Shown: positions 45,012 through 57,491, counted from the first letter of the stretch. The stretch: 64,000 bases of DNA from Diphasiastrum complanatum (GCA_029204225.1 CM055096.1:35362390-35426389), one strand, 5' to 3'. The notes: generated by a model not told the origin, from the sequence alone. A program made the numbers and translations.

Positions 45012-47602
45012 TCCACCCCACCTTTATAAAATCTGATGTCCTCATCACATGTCAGATTAAAGTAAAGGTGTCTCCCAATTAAAATGACTATACATTTAAG
45101 CTACTAGGCACAGTACTCAATTTACTGGCCACTTTTTATTAACATTGAAGCTGGCACACCACAAGTCGGAGGCTCAGCTCTTTGTACTGAAAAATTACAT
45201 AACTTGAAAATATATCTTTGTCTGGGAAAAGCGTAGATTTGATATCGCTTTCGTAAAACCCGAGAACCTTATTAACTGGTGACAGAGGCCTTTCTTTGAA
45301 ATGTTCGCCCCTGTCGCTTCTGACTTTCGACTTTAGAACTCCTTTGAGTTCCTGATTTGTCCTTGATGCACTTTGTGTTGAGCTCCCTGAGCTCCAGGTT
45401 TGTTCAGTTCCGCACAGATATCAAGGCTCCCTGAGCCGAAGGATTTATCGTTTGATTGCCCACTTTATGGTCCACTCCGTGCCTTGTTGCTTCTGCACCT
45501 TGATTTCTCTCCTTGTCCAAGCCTGATCTTGATACTTTTCCATCTTGGCTCTTTAAGGTCGGCAAAGATTGAGTACTCCGCAATGCACCTCTCACTTAGC
45601 TTGAAGTAGCTCTTTGAATCAGCCCAAATGTAACCATTGACCTCGTGGAAAGCCAAAGGGTCGCACCAGTTTGATCCGCATCCGAACTATCTCTTCGGGT
45701 TTGTTTGAAGCACCATGTCCGTCGCGCAAAACTTGACTTTCACAATTCCATCACTGGTTAGTTGCCTCACAGTCAAAACAAGAAGTGTACATCGAGCTTG
45801 GCTTCAAGTAGCTCTCTTTGAATCAGAAACATGCACCCAGAGTTTGCACTAATCCGATCTCAACGCGAACTGTCCCTTAGCGTCTGTTCGAAATACCAAG
45901 TCTCTCATGCAAGACTCAACTTTCACAGTTCCTTCATTGATCAGCTGCCTTACACGTAACACAAGCCAGCGTACTCATATGTTTCCTCATCATTGCTGGT
46001 CCAGAGAAAGCCTATAACAAACTTTCCTTTCCACAACAAAAGCTTGTCAACTTATTAGGTCCAAAGTTCTTCAGTCTCCTCGTGTGAGTATGGCTAGGTC
46101 ACCTTGAATTTGCCCCCATTTTGATCAACTTTCATTCAAAATTTGCCCCAAGAGAGAGGTGTATGTGATAGTTCCCCTCCACTTAATAAATCAGCTGATC
46201 GGACTTAGAGTAGAGTTCTTCGGACAAAAAGCCTTTCCAACACTTTGCTTCCCATCTGCTAGGATTATGGCTCGATCCAACTTGTTGCCAATCTTTGAAG
46301 AGGATCCTAGTCTTTTTCCCCTTTGAGAAAAAAACCCAACTGATACTAGATATCACCCACGCTCAGTGAGTTTCAGTTCCGAAGGTGGCCGTCCCAAAAT
46401 GAAGACCAACTGCTATAGAAGATCTCCCCTGAAATTGCCCTTTCCAACTTTTGACTTCCTGCTTGCGTCCGGTGGGCGTTGTCGCAAATGAAACTAACCC
46501 AAGAAACAGGCTAGCCATCCATCCTTTGCAAACATTGAGTCATTTCGTTGTCATTCACGTGCGAGTACTTGAACTGCAAATCCACCGCACAGATTCTGGA
46601 TATCGCCCATGCTCAGTGAGTTTCAATTCCGAAGGTGGCCGTCCCAAAATGAAGACCAACTGCTCCATAGAAGATCTCCCCTGAAATGGCCCTTTCCAAC
46701 TTTTGACTTCCTGCTTGCGTCTGGTGGGCGTTGTCGCAAATGAAACTAACCCAAGAAACAGGCTAGCCATCCATCCTTTGCAAACATTGAGTCGTTTCGT
46801 TGTCGTTCACGTGTGAGTACTTGAACTGCAAATCCGCCCCACAGATTCTGTAGTCCTCTTTGTTTGATGGTATCAGCCTTCAAAAGAAAAGGTTCCTTCT
46901 CAAGCCATCAGCTCCTTGTATCACAAGCAATCATGCAAACCAGGCAAAGCACGAGTACTAAGACTCACCACGAATATGTACAAGTAAGACACTCAGGCAG
47001 GTTTACTAACCAGTAACAAAGACAAGATCCCCCTTTGAGATGGTCCTGCCAACGGACCTTTGCCTGGCCGCGCCCATACAAATCGATCACGGAATCAGCC
47101 CACATAGGACACCCCTCCAACTATCCGTGCTTTCACCATTAAGCAGCACATTGCCTCAGTCACGCCCCACCACTTTTTGGTCGATAGCCCTTATAGCTAA
47201 ACGATCGGCAGCTATCCCGCACCGGCAGCTAACCACCCGTGCTTCACACCCGAATTCAAGCAGCATCTCTGTATCAATGGTTAACCCGTACAGTTCGAAT
47301 ATGTCGCCCCGCACCCCACAAGGTACAGACCGTGCTTTCACCTCCCTAGGCAGCACTTTGCCTCATTCGTCCTACGTGCAGACAGCGCCAGGCCCGAACC
47401 GCGAGAACTGACCGTGCTTACACCTCAAGGGCAGCACCTTGATTCATCAAGTCCCCCGTTCTGCCGACCACCCCGACCGTGGACGCACCCGTGCTTACAC
47501 TGTGGGCAGCACCTTGCACAACAGTTGTCTTGATGAACCCCAAACCGTGGCCATTTCCGTGAGATCCACATAGCTGACCGGCCAGTCGGCTCTGATACCA
47601 CA
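45012..47602 (-). other. Element B interior, non-coding
   Basis: 2.6 kb with only short frames. From the PBS (47588-47600) leftwards it has the hairpin leader (to about 47030), then a spacer with a ~250-bp tandem duplication (about 46350-46855). Non-coding sequence matching 49930-51860 on the other strand runs on to the polypurine tract at 45012. Confidence 0.85.
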
Positions 47603-48026
47603 TGTAGCGCAGGCATCCCAAAGGGAGCCGGGAACCACGACTTAGCTTTCCAGCCTTCAACTCTTGCCATCCAAAACCACTTGACATACAAGCAGCCAAC
47701 TCGTCAACAACGATCAGACTTAACCAACTTGAAGTTCCGCAAACCAACATTGAGATCCAACCTGGCGCCATGCCAGATCAGGGGTCCCGACATGGGTGAC
47801 TTCCCTCCAAGCAAGCCGCCCGACATACATCAAACTTAACCAACTCGAAGCTTCGTTACAAACGAGTAACATCCATTCCAAGGAAGCGGTCTGACTTACA
47901 TCAGACTTAACCAACTGATAGCTTCGTCACGAGCGCTGGAAGCCAACCTGGCGCCACGCCAGACTGGACAGCCATAAACAGGTAACATCCACCCAAGCAA
48001 GCCATCCAACTCAGCCGACAGGTTAG

Positions 48027-49271
48027 TGTTGTAAAGCTACCTTTACAAGCTTTACTTCCGGTGCCATTGGCGCCAGCTATGTCCCCGGCGCCAGCAGCGC
48101 CACTGCTGCTCCCGGCGCCAACGGCGCCGGCGCCGCTCCCGGCGCCACTGTGACCAGAATCCAGCCGGCGCCAAGTTCCTATGGCTGAAAATCTTTGATC
48201 GGTTCTAGCGGAGTCCAGAGAGCTCAGATCGATGTGCAATCACCTCACACGATCTAGGCATGATTAAAGGAAGCCTGGGGATCAATAAAATCTAGAGAGA
48301 GAAAATGACTTTCTAGAAAGAGAAAATCCTAGAGAGAGAAAAACGTGCTTTACCAGCTTAGGTAGAGTGCTTGTTATGAGGGGAGGTGCCGAATCACACC
48401 AATACTAAAGGGGAGTGCGGGTTGCGACTCAGGGCGAGCTCCAACCAAGTCTCAGCCTCCCTTGCTGGAATGTTGTCATGGCTCTCGCCTTGGCATGCTA
48501 GCGCCCCGGAGACTAGGGTCGGTCACACACTTGAAATGTAACCTTCTCAGATTTATCAATAAAGTGGGATTTTCCTCAAACTGACTCTGATTACCTTCTG
48601 GGTTTCAGTGTTCGGTAAAAGCGCCAGTTGTAAGGCCGCTTTCCAAATTTTTAATTTGGCACATAGCTGAGGGTTGTATCCCGGGACGCCAGCGGTATGC
48701 CGTCGGGACCATTCGGTCCGTGGCGCCAGCGGTATGCTGTCGGGACCATTTGGTCCAGGAACTGGTTGTTTCCATATCTGTCGCGGCTTGTGGTTCTGAG
48801 TGTTCCTTGCATGAACGTGAATGGGTTAAGCTCTTGGGGAACGGGCTCTAACCTGTCGGCTGAGTTGGATGGCTTGCTTGGGTGGATGTTACCTGTTTAT
48901 GGCTGTCCAGTCTGGCGTGGCGCCAGGTTGGCTTCCAGCGCTCGTGACGAAGCTTTCAGTTGGTTAAGTCTGATGTAAGTCAGACCGCTTGCTTGGAATG
49001 GATGTTACTCGTTTGTAACGAAGCTTCGAGTTGGTTAAGTTTGATGTATGTCGGGCGGCTTGCTTGGAGGGAAGTCACCCACATCGGGACCCCCGATCTG
49101 GCATGGCGCCAGGTTGGATCTCAATGTTGGTTTTCGGAACTTCATGTTGGTTAAGTCTGATCGTTGTTGGCGAGTTGGCTGCTTGTATGTCAAGTGGGTT
49201 TGGATGGCAAGAGTTGAAGGCTGGGAAGCTAAGTCGTGGTTCCCGGCTCCCTTTGGGATGCCTGCGCTACA
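48027..49271 (+). repeat. Element D 5' LTR (1245 bp)
   Basis: TGTTGTAAAG...GCGCTACA. It has a longer GGCGCC array than element A (about seven palindromes in ~115 bp). Also an AATAAA near 48558. Confidence 0.95.
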
Positions 49272-51861
49272 TGTGGTATCAGAGCCGACTGGCCGGTCAG
49301 CTATGCGGATCTCACGGAAATGGCCACGGTTTGGGGTTCATCAAGACAACTGTTGTGCAAGGTGCTGCCCACAGTGTAAGCACGGGTGCGTCCACGGTCG
49401 GGGTGGTCGGCAGAACGGGGGACTTGATGAGTCAAAGTGCTGCCCTTGAGGTGTAAGCACGGTCAGTTCTCGCGGTTCGGGCCTGGCGCTGTCTGCACGT
49501 AGGACGGATGAGGCAAAGTGCTGCCTAGGGAGGTGAAAGCACGGTCTGTACCTTGTGGGGTGCGGGGCGACATATTCGAACTGTACGGGTTAACCATTGA
49601 TACAGAGATGCTGCTCGAATTCGGGTGTAAAGCACGGGTGGTTAGCTGCCGGTGCGGGATAGCTGCCGATCGTTTAGCTATAAGGGCTATCGACCAAAAA
49701 GTGGTGGGGCGTGACTGAGGCAATGTGCTGCTTAATGGTGAAAGCACGGATAGTTGGAGGGGTGTCCTATGTGGGCTGATTCCGTGATCGATTTGTATGG
49801 GCGCGGCCAGGCAAAGGTCCGTTGGCAGGACCATCTCAAAGGGGGACCTTGTCTTTGTTACTTGTTAGTAAACCTGCCTGAGTGTCTTACTTGTACGTAT
49901 TCGTGGTGAGTCTTAGTACTCGTGCTTTGCCTGGTTTGCATGATTGCTTGTGATACAAGGAGCTGATGGCTCGAGAAGGAACCTTTTCTTTTGAAGGCTG
50001 ATACCATCAAACAAAGAGGACTACAGAATCTGTGGGGCGGATTTGCAGTTCAAGTACTCACACGTGAACGACAACGAAACGACTCAATGTTTGCAAAGGA
50101 TGGATGGCTAGCCTGTTTCTTAGGTTAGTTTCATTTGCGACAACGCCCACCAGACGCAAGCAGGAAGTCAAAAGTTGGAAAGGGCCATTTCAGAGGAGAT
50201 CTTCTATGGAGCAGTTGGTCTTCATTTTGGGACGGCCACCTTCGGAACTGAAACTCACTGAGCATGAGCGATATCCAGAATCTGTGCGGCGGATTTGCAG
50301 TTCAAGTACTCGCACGTGAACGACAACGAAATGACTCAATGTTTGCAAAGGATGGATGGCTAGCCTGTTTCTTGGGTTAGTTTCATTTGCGACAACGCCC
50401 ACCAGACGCAAGCAGGAAGTCAAAAGTTGGAAAGGGCAATTTCAGGGGAGATCTTCTATAGCAGTTGGTCTTCATTTTGGGACGGCCACCTTCGGAACTG
50501 AAACTCACTGAGCATGGGTGATATCCAGTATCAGTTGGGTTTTTCCTCAAAGGGGAAAAGACTAGGATCCTCTTCAGAGATTGGCAACAAGTTGGATCGA
50601 GCCATAATCCTAGCCGATGGGAAGCAAAGTGTTGGAAAGGCTTTTTGTCCGAAGAACTCTACTCTAAAGTCCGATCAGCTGATTTATTAAGTGGAGGGGA
50701 ACTATCACACACACCTCTCTCTTGGGGCAAATTTTGAATTAAAGTTGATCAAAATGGGGGCAAATTCAAGGTGACCTAGCCATACTCACACGAGGAGACT
50801 GGCGAACTTTGGACCTAATAAGTTGACAAGTTTTTGTTGTGGAAAGGAAAGTTTGTTATAGGCTTTCTCTGGACCAGCAATGATGAGGAAACATATGAGT
50901 ACGCTGGCTTGTGTTACGTGTAAGGCAACTGATCAATGAAGGAACTGTGAAAGTTGAGTCTTGCATGAGAGACTTGGTATTTCGAACGGACGCTAAGGGA
51001 CAGTTCGCGTTGAGATCGGATTAGTGTAAACTCTGGGTGCATGTTTCTGATTCAAAGAGAGCTACTTGAAGCCAAGCTCGATGTACACTTCTTGTTTTGA
51101 CTGTGAGACAACTAACCAGTGATGGAATTGTGAAAGTCAAGTTTTGCGCGACGGACATGGTGCTTCAAACAAACGCGAAGAGATAGTTCGGATGCGGATC
51201 AAACTGGTGCGACACTTTGGCTTTCCACGAGGTCAATGGTTACACTTGGGCTGATTCAAAGAGCTACTTCAAGCTAAGTGAGAGGTGCATTGCGGAGTAC
51301 TCAATCTTTGCCTACCTTAAAGAGCCAAGATGGAAAAGTATCAAGATCAGGCTTGGACAAGGAGAGAAATCAAGGTGCAGAAGCAACAAGGCACGGAGTG
51401 GACCATAAAGTGGGCAATCAAACGATAAATCCTTCGGCTCAGGGAGCCTTGATACCTGTGCGGAACTGAACAAACTTGGAGCTCAGGGAGCTCAACACAA
51501 AGTGCATCAAGGACAAATCAGGAGCTCAAAGGAGTTCCAAAGTCGAAAGTCAGAAGCGACAGGGGCGAACATTTCAAAGAAAGGCCTCTGTCACCAATTA
51601 ATAAGGTTCTCGGGTTTTACGAAAGCGATATCAAATCTACGCTTTTCCCAGACAAAGATATATTTTCAAGTTATGTAATTTTTCAGTACAAAGAGCTGAG
51701 CCTCCGACTTGTGGTGTGCCAGCTTCAATGTTAATAAAAAGTGGCCAGTAAATTGAGTACTGTGCCAAGTAGCATAAATGTATAGTCATTTCAATTGGGA
51801 GACACCTTTACTTTAATCTGACATCTGATGAGGACATCAGATTTTATAAAGGTGGGGTGGA
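49272..51861 (+). other. Element D interior, non-coding
   Basis: Leader with about five hairpin motifs (starting near 49362, 49437, 49519, 49609 and 49726), then a 252-bp tandem duplication (50027-50278 and 50279-50528). About 1.3 kb without a frame over 80 codons follows. No host gene fragment or viral domain was recognised. Confidence 0.85.
50027..50528 (+). repeat. 252-bp tandem duplication in element D
   Basis: Two units starting AATCTGTG(G/C)GGCGG and ending GATATCCAG, differing by a few bases and a 2-bp deletion. Element B has the same duplication; element A has one copy (from about 54168). Confidence 0.9.
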
Positions 51862-53106
51862 TGTTGTAAAGCTACCTTTACAAGCTTTACTTCCGGTGCC
51901 ATTGGCGCCAGCTATGTCCCCGGCGCCAGCAGCGCCACTGCTGCTCCCGGCGCCAACGGCGCCGGCGCCGCTCCCGGCGCCACTGTGACCAGAATCCAGC
52001 CGGCGCCAAGTTCCTATGGCTGAAAATCTTTGATCGGTTCTAGCGGAGTCCAGAGAGCTCAGATCGATGTGCAATCACCTCACACGATCTAGGCATGATT
52101 AAAGGAAGCCTGGGGATCAATAAAATCTAGAGAGAGAAAATGACTTTCTAGAAAGAGAAAATCCTAGAGAGAGAAAAACGTGCTTTACCAGCTTAGGTAG
52201 AGTGCTTGTTATGAGGGGAGGTGCCGAATCACACCAATACTAAAGGGGAGTGCGGGTTGCGACTCAGGGCGAGCTCCAACCAAGTCTCAGCCTCCCTTGC
52301 TGGAATGTTGTCATGGCTCTCGCCTTGGCATGCTAGCGCCCCGGAGACTAGGGTCGGTCACACACTTGAAATGTAACCTTCTCAGATTTATCAATAAAGT
52401 GGGATTTTCCTCAAACTGACTCTGATTACCTTCTGGGTTTCAGTGTTCGGTAAAAGCGCCAGTTGTAAGGCCGCTTTCCAAATTTTTAATTTGGCACATA
52501 GCTGAGGGTTGTATCCCGGGACGCCAGCGGTATGCCGTCGGGACCATTCGGTCCGTGGCGCCAGCGGTATGCTGTCGGGACCATTTGGTCCAGGAACTGG
52601 TTGTTTCCATATCTGTCGCGGCTTGTGGTTCTGAGTGTTCCTTGCATGAACGTGAATGGGTTAAGCTCTTGGGGAACGGGCTCTAACCTGTCGGCTGAGT
52701 TGGATGGCTTGCTTGGGTGGATGTTACCTGTTTATGGCTGTCCAGTCTGGCGTGGCGCCAGGTTGGCTTCCAGCGCTCGTGACGAAGCTTTCAGTTGGTT
52801 AAGTCTGATGTAAGTCAGACCGCTTGCTTGGAATGGATGTTACTCGTTTGTAACGAAGCTTCGAGTTGGTTAAGTTTGATGTATGTCGGGCGGCTTGCTT
52901 GGAGGGAAGTCACCCACATCGGGACCCCCGATCTGGCATGGCGCCAGGTTGGATCTCAATGTTGGTTTTCGGAACTTCATGTTGGTTAAGTCTGATCGTT
53001 GTTGGCGAGTTGGCTGCTTGTATGTCAAGTGGGTTTGGATGGCAAGAGTTGAAGGCTGGGAAGCTAAGTCGTGGTTCCCGGCTCCCTTTGGGATGCCTGC
53101 GCTACA
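51862..53106 (+). repeat. Element D 3' LTR (1245 bp)
   Basis: Same length and, by eye, same sequence as 48027-49271. Ends GCGCTACA, followed by the target duplication gttag. Confidence 0.95.
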
Positions 53107-53910
53107 GTTAGAGCCCGTTCCCCAAGAGCTTAACCCATTCACGTTCATGCAAGGAACACTCAGAACCACAAGCCGCGACAGATATGGAAACAACCAGTTC
53201 CTGGACCAAATGGTCCCGACAGCATACCGCTGGCGCCACGGACCGAATGGTCCCGACGGCATACCGCTGGCGTCCCGGGATACGACCCTCAGCTATGTGC
53301 CAAGTTAAAAATTTTGCAAGCGGCCTTACAACTGGCGCTTTTACCGAACACTAAAACCCAGAAGGTAATCAGAGTCAGTTTGAGGAAAATCCCACTTTAT
53401 TGATAAATCTGAGAAGGTTACATTTCAAGTGTGTGACCGACCCTAGTCTCCGGGGCGCTAGCATGCCAAGGCGAGAGCCATGACAACATTCCAGCAAGGG
53501 AGGCTGAGACTTGGTTGGAGCTCGCCCTGAGTCGCAACCCGCACTCCCCTATAGTATTGGTGTGATTCGGCACCCCCCCTCATACCAAGCACTCTACCCA
53601 AGCTGGTAAAGCACGTTTTTCTCTCTCTAAGATTTTCTCTTTCTAGAAAGTCATTTTCTCTCTCTAGATTTTACTGATCCCCAGGCTTCCTTTAATCATG
53701 CCTAGATCGTGTGAGGTGATTGCACATCGATCTGAGCTCTCTGGACTTCGCTAGAACCGATCAAAGATTTTCAGCCATAGGAACTTGGCGCCGGCTGGAT
53801 TCTGGTCACAGTGGCGCCGGGAGCAGCAGGGGCGCTGCTGGCGCCGGGGACATAGCTGGCGCCGATGGCGCCGCAAGTAAAACTTGTAAAGGTGGCTTTA
53901 CAACACCTAT

Positions 53911-55750
53911 GTGGGCTGATTCTGTGATCGATTTGTATGGGCGCGGCCAGGCAAAGGTCCGTTGGCAGGACCATCTCAAAGGGGGACCTTGTCTTTGTTA
54001 CTTGTTAGTAAACCTGCCTGAGTGTCTTACTTGTATGTATTCGTGGTGAGTCTTAGTACTCGTGCTTTGCCTGGTTTGCATGATTGCTTGTGATACAAGG
54101 AGCTGATGGCTCGAGAAGGAACCTTTTCTTTTGAAGGCTGATACCATCAAACAAAGAGGACTACAGAATCTGTGGGGCGGATTTGCAGTTCAAGTACTCA
54201 CACGTGAACGACAACGAAACGACTCAATGTTTGCAAAGGATGGATGGCTAGCCTATTTCTTGGGTTAGTTTCATTTGCGACAACGCCCACCAGACGCAAG
54301 CAGGAAGTCAAAAGTTGGAAAGGGCAATTTCAGGGGAGATCTTCTATGGAGCAGTTGGTCTTCATTTTGGGACGGCCACCTTCGGAATTGAAACTCACTG
54401 AGCATGGGTGATATCCAGTATCAGTTGGGTTTTTCCTCGAAGGGGAAAAGACTAGGATCCTCTTCAGAGATTGGCAACAAGTTGGATCGAGCCATAATCC
54501 TAGCAGATGGGAAGCAAAGTGTTGGAAAGGCTTTTTGTCCGAAGAACTCTACTCTAAAGTCCGATCAGCTGATTTATTAAGTGGAGGGGAACTATCACAC
54601 ACACCTCTCTCTTGGGGCAAATTTTGAATTAAAGTTGATCAAAATGGGGGCAAATTCAAGGTGACCTAGCCATACTCACACGAGGAGACTGGCGAACTTT
54701 GGACCTAATAAGTTGACAAGTTTTTGTTGTGGAAAGGAAAGTTTGTTATAGGCTTTCTCTGGACCAGCAATGATGAGGAAACATATGAGTACGCTGGCTT
54801 GTGTTACGTGTAAGGCAGCTGATCAATGAAGGAACTGAGAAAGTTGAGTCTTGCATGAGAGACTTGGTATTTCGAACGGACGCTAAGGGACAGTTCGCGT
54901 TGAGATCGGACTAGTGCAAACTCTGGGTGCATGTGTCTGATTCAAAGAGAGCTACTTGAAGCCAAGCTCGATGTACACTTCTTGTTTTGACTGTGAGGCA
55001 ACTGACCAGTGATGGAATTGTGAAAGTCAAGTTTTGCGCGACGGACATGGTGCTTCAAACAAACGCGAAGAGATAGTTCGGATGCGGATCAAACTGGTGC
55101 GACCCTTTGGCTTTCCACGAGGTCAATGGTTACATTTGGGCTGATTCAAAGAGCTACTTCAAGCTAAGTGAGAGGTGCATTGCGGAGTACTCAATCTTTG
55201 CCGACCTTAAAGAGCCAAGATGGAAAGTATCAAGATCAGGCTGGGACAAGGAGAGAAATCAAGGTGCAGAAGCAACAAGGCACGAAGTGGACCATAAAGT
55301 GTACAATCAAACGATAAATCCTTCGGCTCAGGGAGCCTTGATACTTGTGCGGAACTGAACAAATCTGGAGCTCAGGGAGCTCAACACAAAGTGCATCAAG
55401 GACAAATCAGGAGCTCAAAGGAGTTCCAAAGTCGAAAGTCAGAAGCGACAAGGGCGAACATTTCAAAGAAAGGCCTCTGTCACCAGTTAATAAGGTTCTC
55501 GGGTTTTACGAAAGCGATATCAAATCTACGCTTTTCCCAGACAAAGATATATTTTCAAGTTATGTAATTTTTCAGTACAAAGAGCTGAGCCTCCGACTTG
55601 TGGTGTGCCAGCTTCAATGTTAATAAAAAGTGGCCAGTAAATTGAGTACTGTGCCAAGTAGCTTAAATGTATAGTTATTTTAATTGGGAGACACCTTTAC
55701 TTTAATCTGACATCTAATGAGGACATCAGATTTTATAAAGGTGGGGTGGA
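53911..55750 (+). other. Element A interior, right part, non-coding
   Basis: Homologous to the interior of D from about 49772 onwards but with a single copy of the 252-bp unit. Ends in the purine tract at 55737-55750. No coding. Confidence 0.85.
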
Positions 55751-57491
55751 TGTTGTAAAGCTACCTTTACAAGCTTTACTTGCGGCGCCATCGGCGCCAG
55801 CAGCGCCCCTGCTGCTCCCGGCGCCATTGTGACCAGAATCCAGCCGGCGCCAAGTTCCTATGGCTGAAAATCTTTGATCGGTTCTAGCGAAGTCCAGAGA
55901 GCTCAGATCGATGTGCAATCACCTCACACGATCTAGGCATGATTAAAGGAAGCCTGGGGATCAATAAAATCTAGAGAGAGAAAATGACTTTCTAGAAAGA
56001 GAAAATCCTAGAGAGAGAAAAACATGCTTTACCAGCTTGGGTAGAGTGCTTGGTATGAGGGGGGGGTGCCGAATCACACCAATACTATAGGGGAGTGCTG
56101 GTTGCGACTCAGGGCGAGCTCCAACCAAGTCTCAGCCTCCCTTGCTGGAATGTTGTCATGGCTCTCGCCTTGGCATGCTAGCGCCCCGGAGACTAGGGTC
56201 GGTCACACACTTGAAATGTAACCTTCTCAGATTTATCAATAAAGTGGGATTTTCCTCAAACTGACTCTGATTACCTTCTGGGTTTCAGTGTTCGGTAAAA
56301 GCGCCAGTTGTAAGGCCGCTTTCAAAATTTTTAACTTGGCACATAGCTGAGGGTCGTATCCCGGGACGCCAGCGGTATGCCGTCGGGACCATTCGGTCCG
56401 TGGCGCCAGCGGTATGCTGTCGGGACCATTTGGTCCAGGAACTGGTTGTTTCCATATCTGTCGCGGCTTGTGGTTCTGAGTGTTCCTTGCATGAACGTGA
56501 ATGGGTTAAGCTCTTGGGGAACGGGCTCTAACCTGTCGGCTGAGTTGGATGGCTTGCTTGGGTGGATGTTACCTGTTTATGGCTGTCCAGTCTGGCGTGG
56601 CGCCAGGTTGGCTTCCAGCGCTCGTGACGAAGCTTTCAGTTGGTTAATTCTGATGTAAGTCAGACCGCTTGCTTGGAATGGATGTTACTCGTTTGTAACG
56701 AAGCTTCGGGTTGGTTAAGTTTGATGTATGTCGGGCGGCTTGCTTGGAGGGAAGTCACCCACGTCGGGACCCCCGATCTGGCATGGCGCCAGGTTGGATC
56801 TCAATGTTGGTTTGCGGAACTTCAAGTTGGTTAAGTCTGATCGTTGTTGGCGAGTTGGCTGCTTGTATGTCAAGTGGGTTTGGATGGCAATAGTTGAAGG
56901 CTGGGAAGCTAAGTCGTGGTTCCCGGCTCCCTTTGGGATGCCTGCGCTACATAGCGGCAAGCCCCATGTCGATGACAGGAATCCAGTCGCCAGGTCTCAG
57001 CTCCCTCTACCAGCACGAGCCAGGCACAATGCCCAGCACGTGTTGGTGGCCCCGAGACCGGTCAGTCTATGTATGAATGTAACCTCTTCTAAATCTAAGA
57101 AAGTTGATCCTTGGGGATGATTACCATTTCGGTTTCGCCTCCGGGACTGGTCCAAGTGGAAGGACCCTTACTACAACCTTTTTGCGTCGCTGGCGCCTAA
57201 GGGTCCCTGTCATCGACGTGGGGCTTGCCGCTATGCCAATTGGTCAGTTTGGCGACCACTATGCCTTGGGTTTCATGTGTGGCTTGTCTTTGCCTTTGGT
57301 TACCTTTTGGGGACGGATTCTGAGTTGGCTTTCGGGTTGGTTGGGTTCCAGTTTTCTTAAGTCTGAATGGTTAAGCTTGTTACGATTCTGAGTTGGCTTT
57401 TACGTAAGTGCATGATGGATGAATGTAAGACTTAAGCGCGTGTTGGGGAAACCGCTCAAGTCCCAGCGCCCTTTGAGGCGCCGGCGCTACA
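55751..57491 (+). repeat. Element A 3' LTR, chimeric with chromoviral LTR end
   Basis: 55751-56951 matches the LARD LTR through GCGCTACA. Without a break, 56952-57491 matches the 3' ~510 bp of the Gypsy-A LTR (plus orientation), ending GGCGCCGGCGCTACA. The outer target duplication cttat follows the second end (57492), not the first. The first 28 bases of the tail are an inverted copy of 57206-57233. Confidence 0.85.

Larger units (their letters stand above)
48027..53106 (+). mobile_element. LARD element D: youngest coding-less LTR element, inside the 5' LTR of B
   Basis: Target duplications gttag at 48022-48026 and 53107-53111. 5' LTR 48027-49271 and 3' LTR 51862-53106 are both 1245 bp and I see no difference between them by eye. 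PBS TGGTATCAGAGCC at 49274-49286, hairpin leader to about 49770, non-coding interior, polypurine tract AAAGGTGGGGTGGA abutting 51862. Total 5080 bp without gag or pol. It must depend on proteins from another element; the leader points to Gypsy-A relatives. Confidence 0.95.
43821..53905 (-). mobile_element. LARD element B: minus-strand coding-less LTR element nested in A
   Basis: Target duplications cctat at 43816-43820 and 53906-53910. 3' LTR 43821-45011, interior 45012-47602 (no gag/pol), PBS (rc) 47588-47600, 5' LTR 47603-48026 plus 53112-53905, interrupted by element D. The two LTRs would be 1191 and about 1218 bp; the difference is a ~27-bp deletion near 43870 in the 3' copy. Interior homologous to D in opposite orientation. 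Confidence 0.92.
47603..53905 (-). repeat. Element B 5' LTR, split by element D
   Basis: Left piece 47603-48026, right piece 53107-53905, joined across D with a 5-bp duplication (gttag). Together they make one LTR of about 1218 bp. Confidence 0.92.
41718..57491 (+). mobile_element. LARD element A: outermost coding-less LTR retrotransposon, contains B and D
   Basis: Target duplications cttat at 41713-41717 and 57492-57496 flank the whole unit. 5' LTR 41718-42935 (TGTTGTAAAG...GCGCTACA), PBS TGGTATCAGAGCC at 42938-42950, leader with an expanded tandem repeat to 43815, insertion of B, interior resuming at 53911, polypurine tract AAAGGTGGGGTGGA just before the 3' LTR at 55751. The interior, B removed, is ~2.7 kb and has no gag or pol. 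The 3' LTR is longer than the 5' LTR because a chromoviral LTR end (56952-57491) is fused to it. Confidence 0.9.

Noticed and set aside
53720-54049. Gly/Ala-rich 109-codon frame starting MHIDLSSLD
   Set aside because: It reads through the GGCGCC array of an LTR into element A interior across an insertion junction; the repeat array explains the composition.
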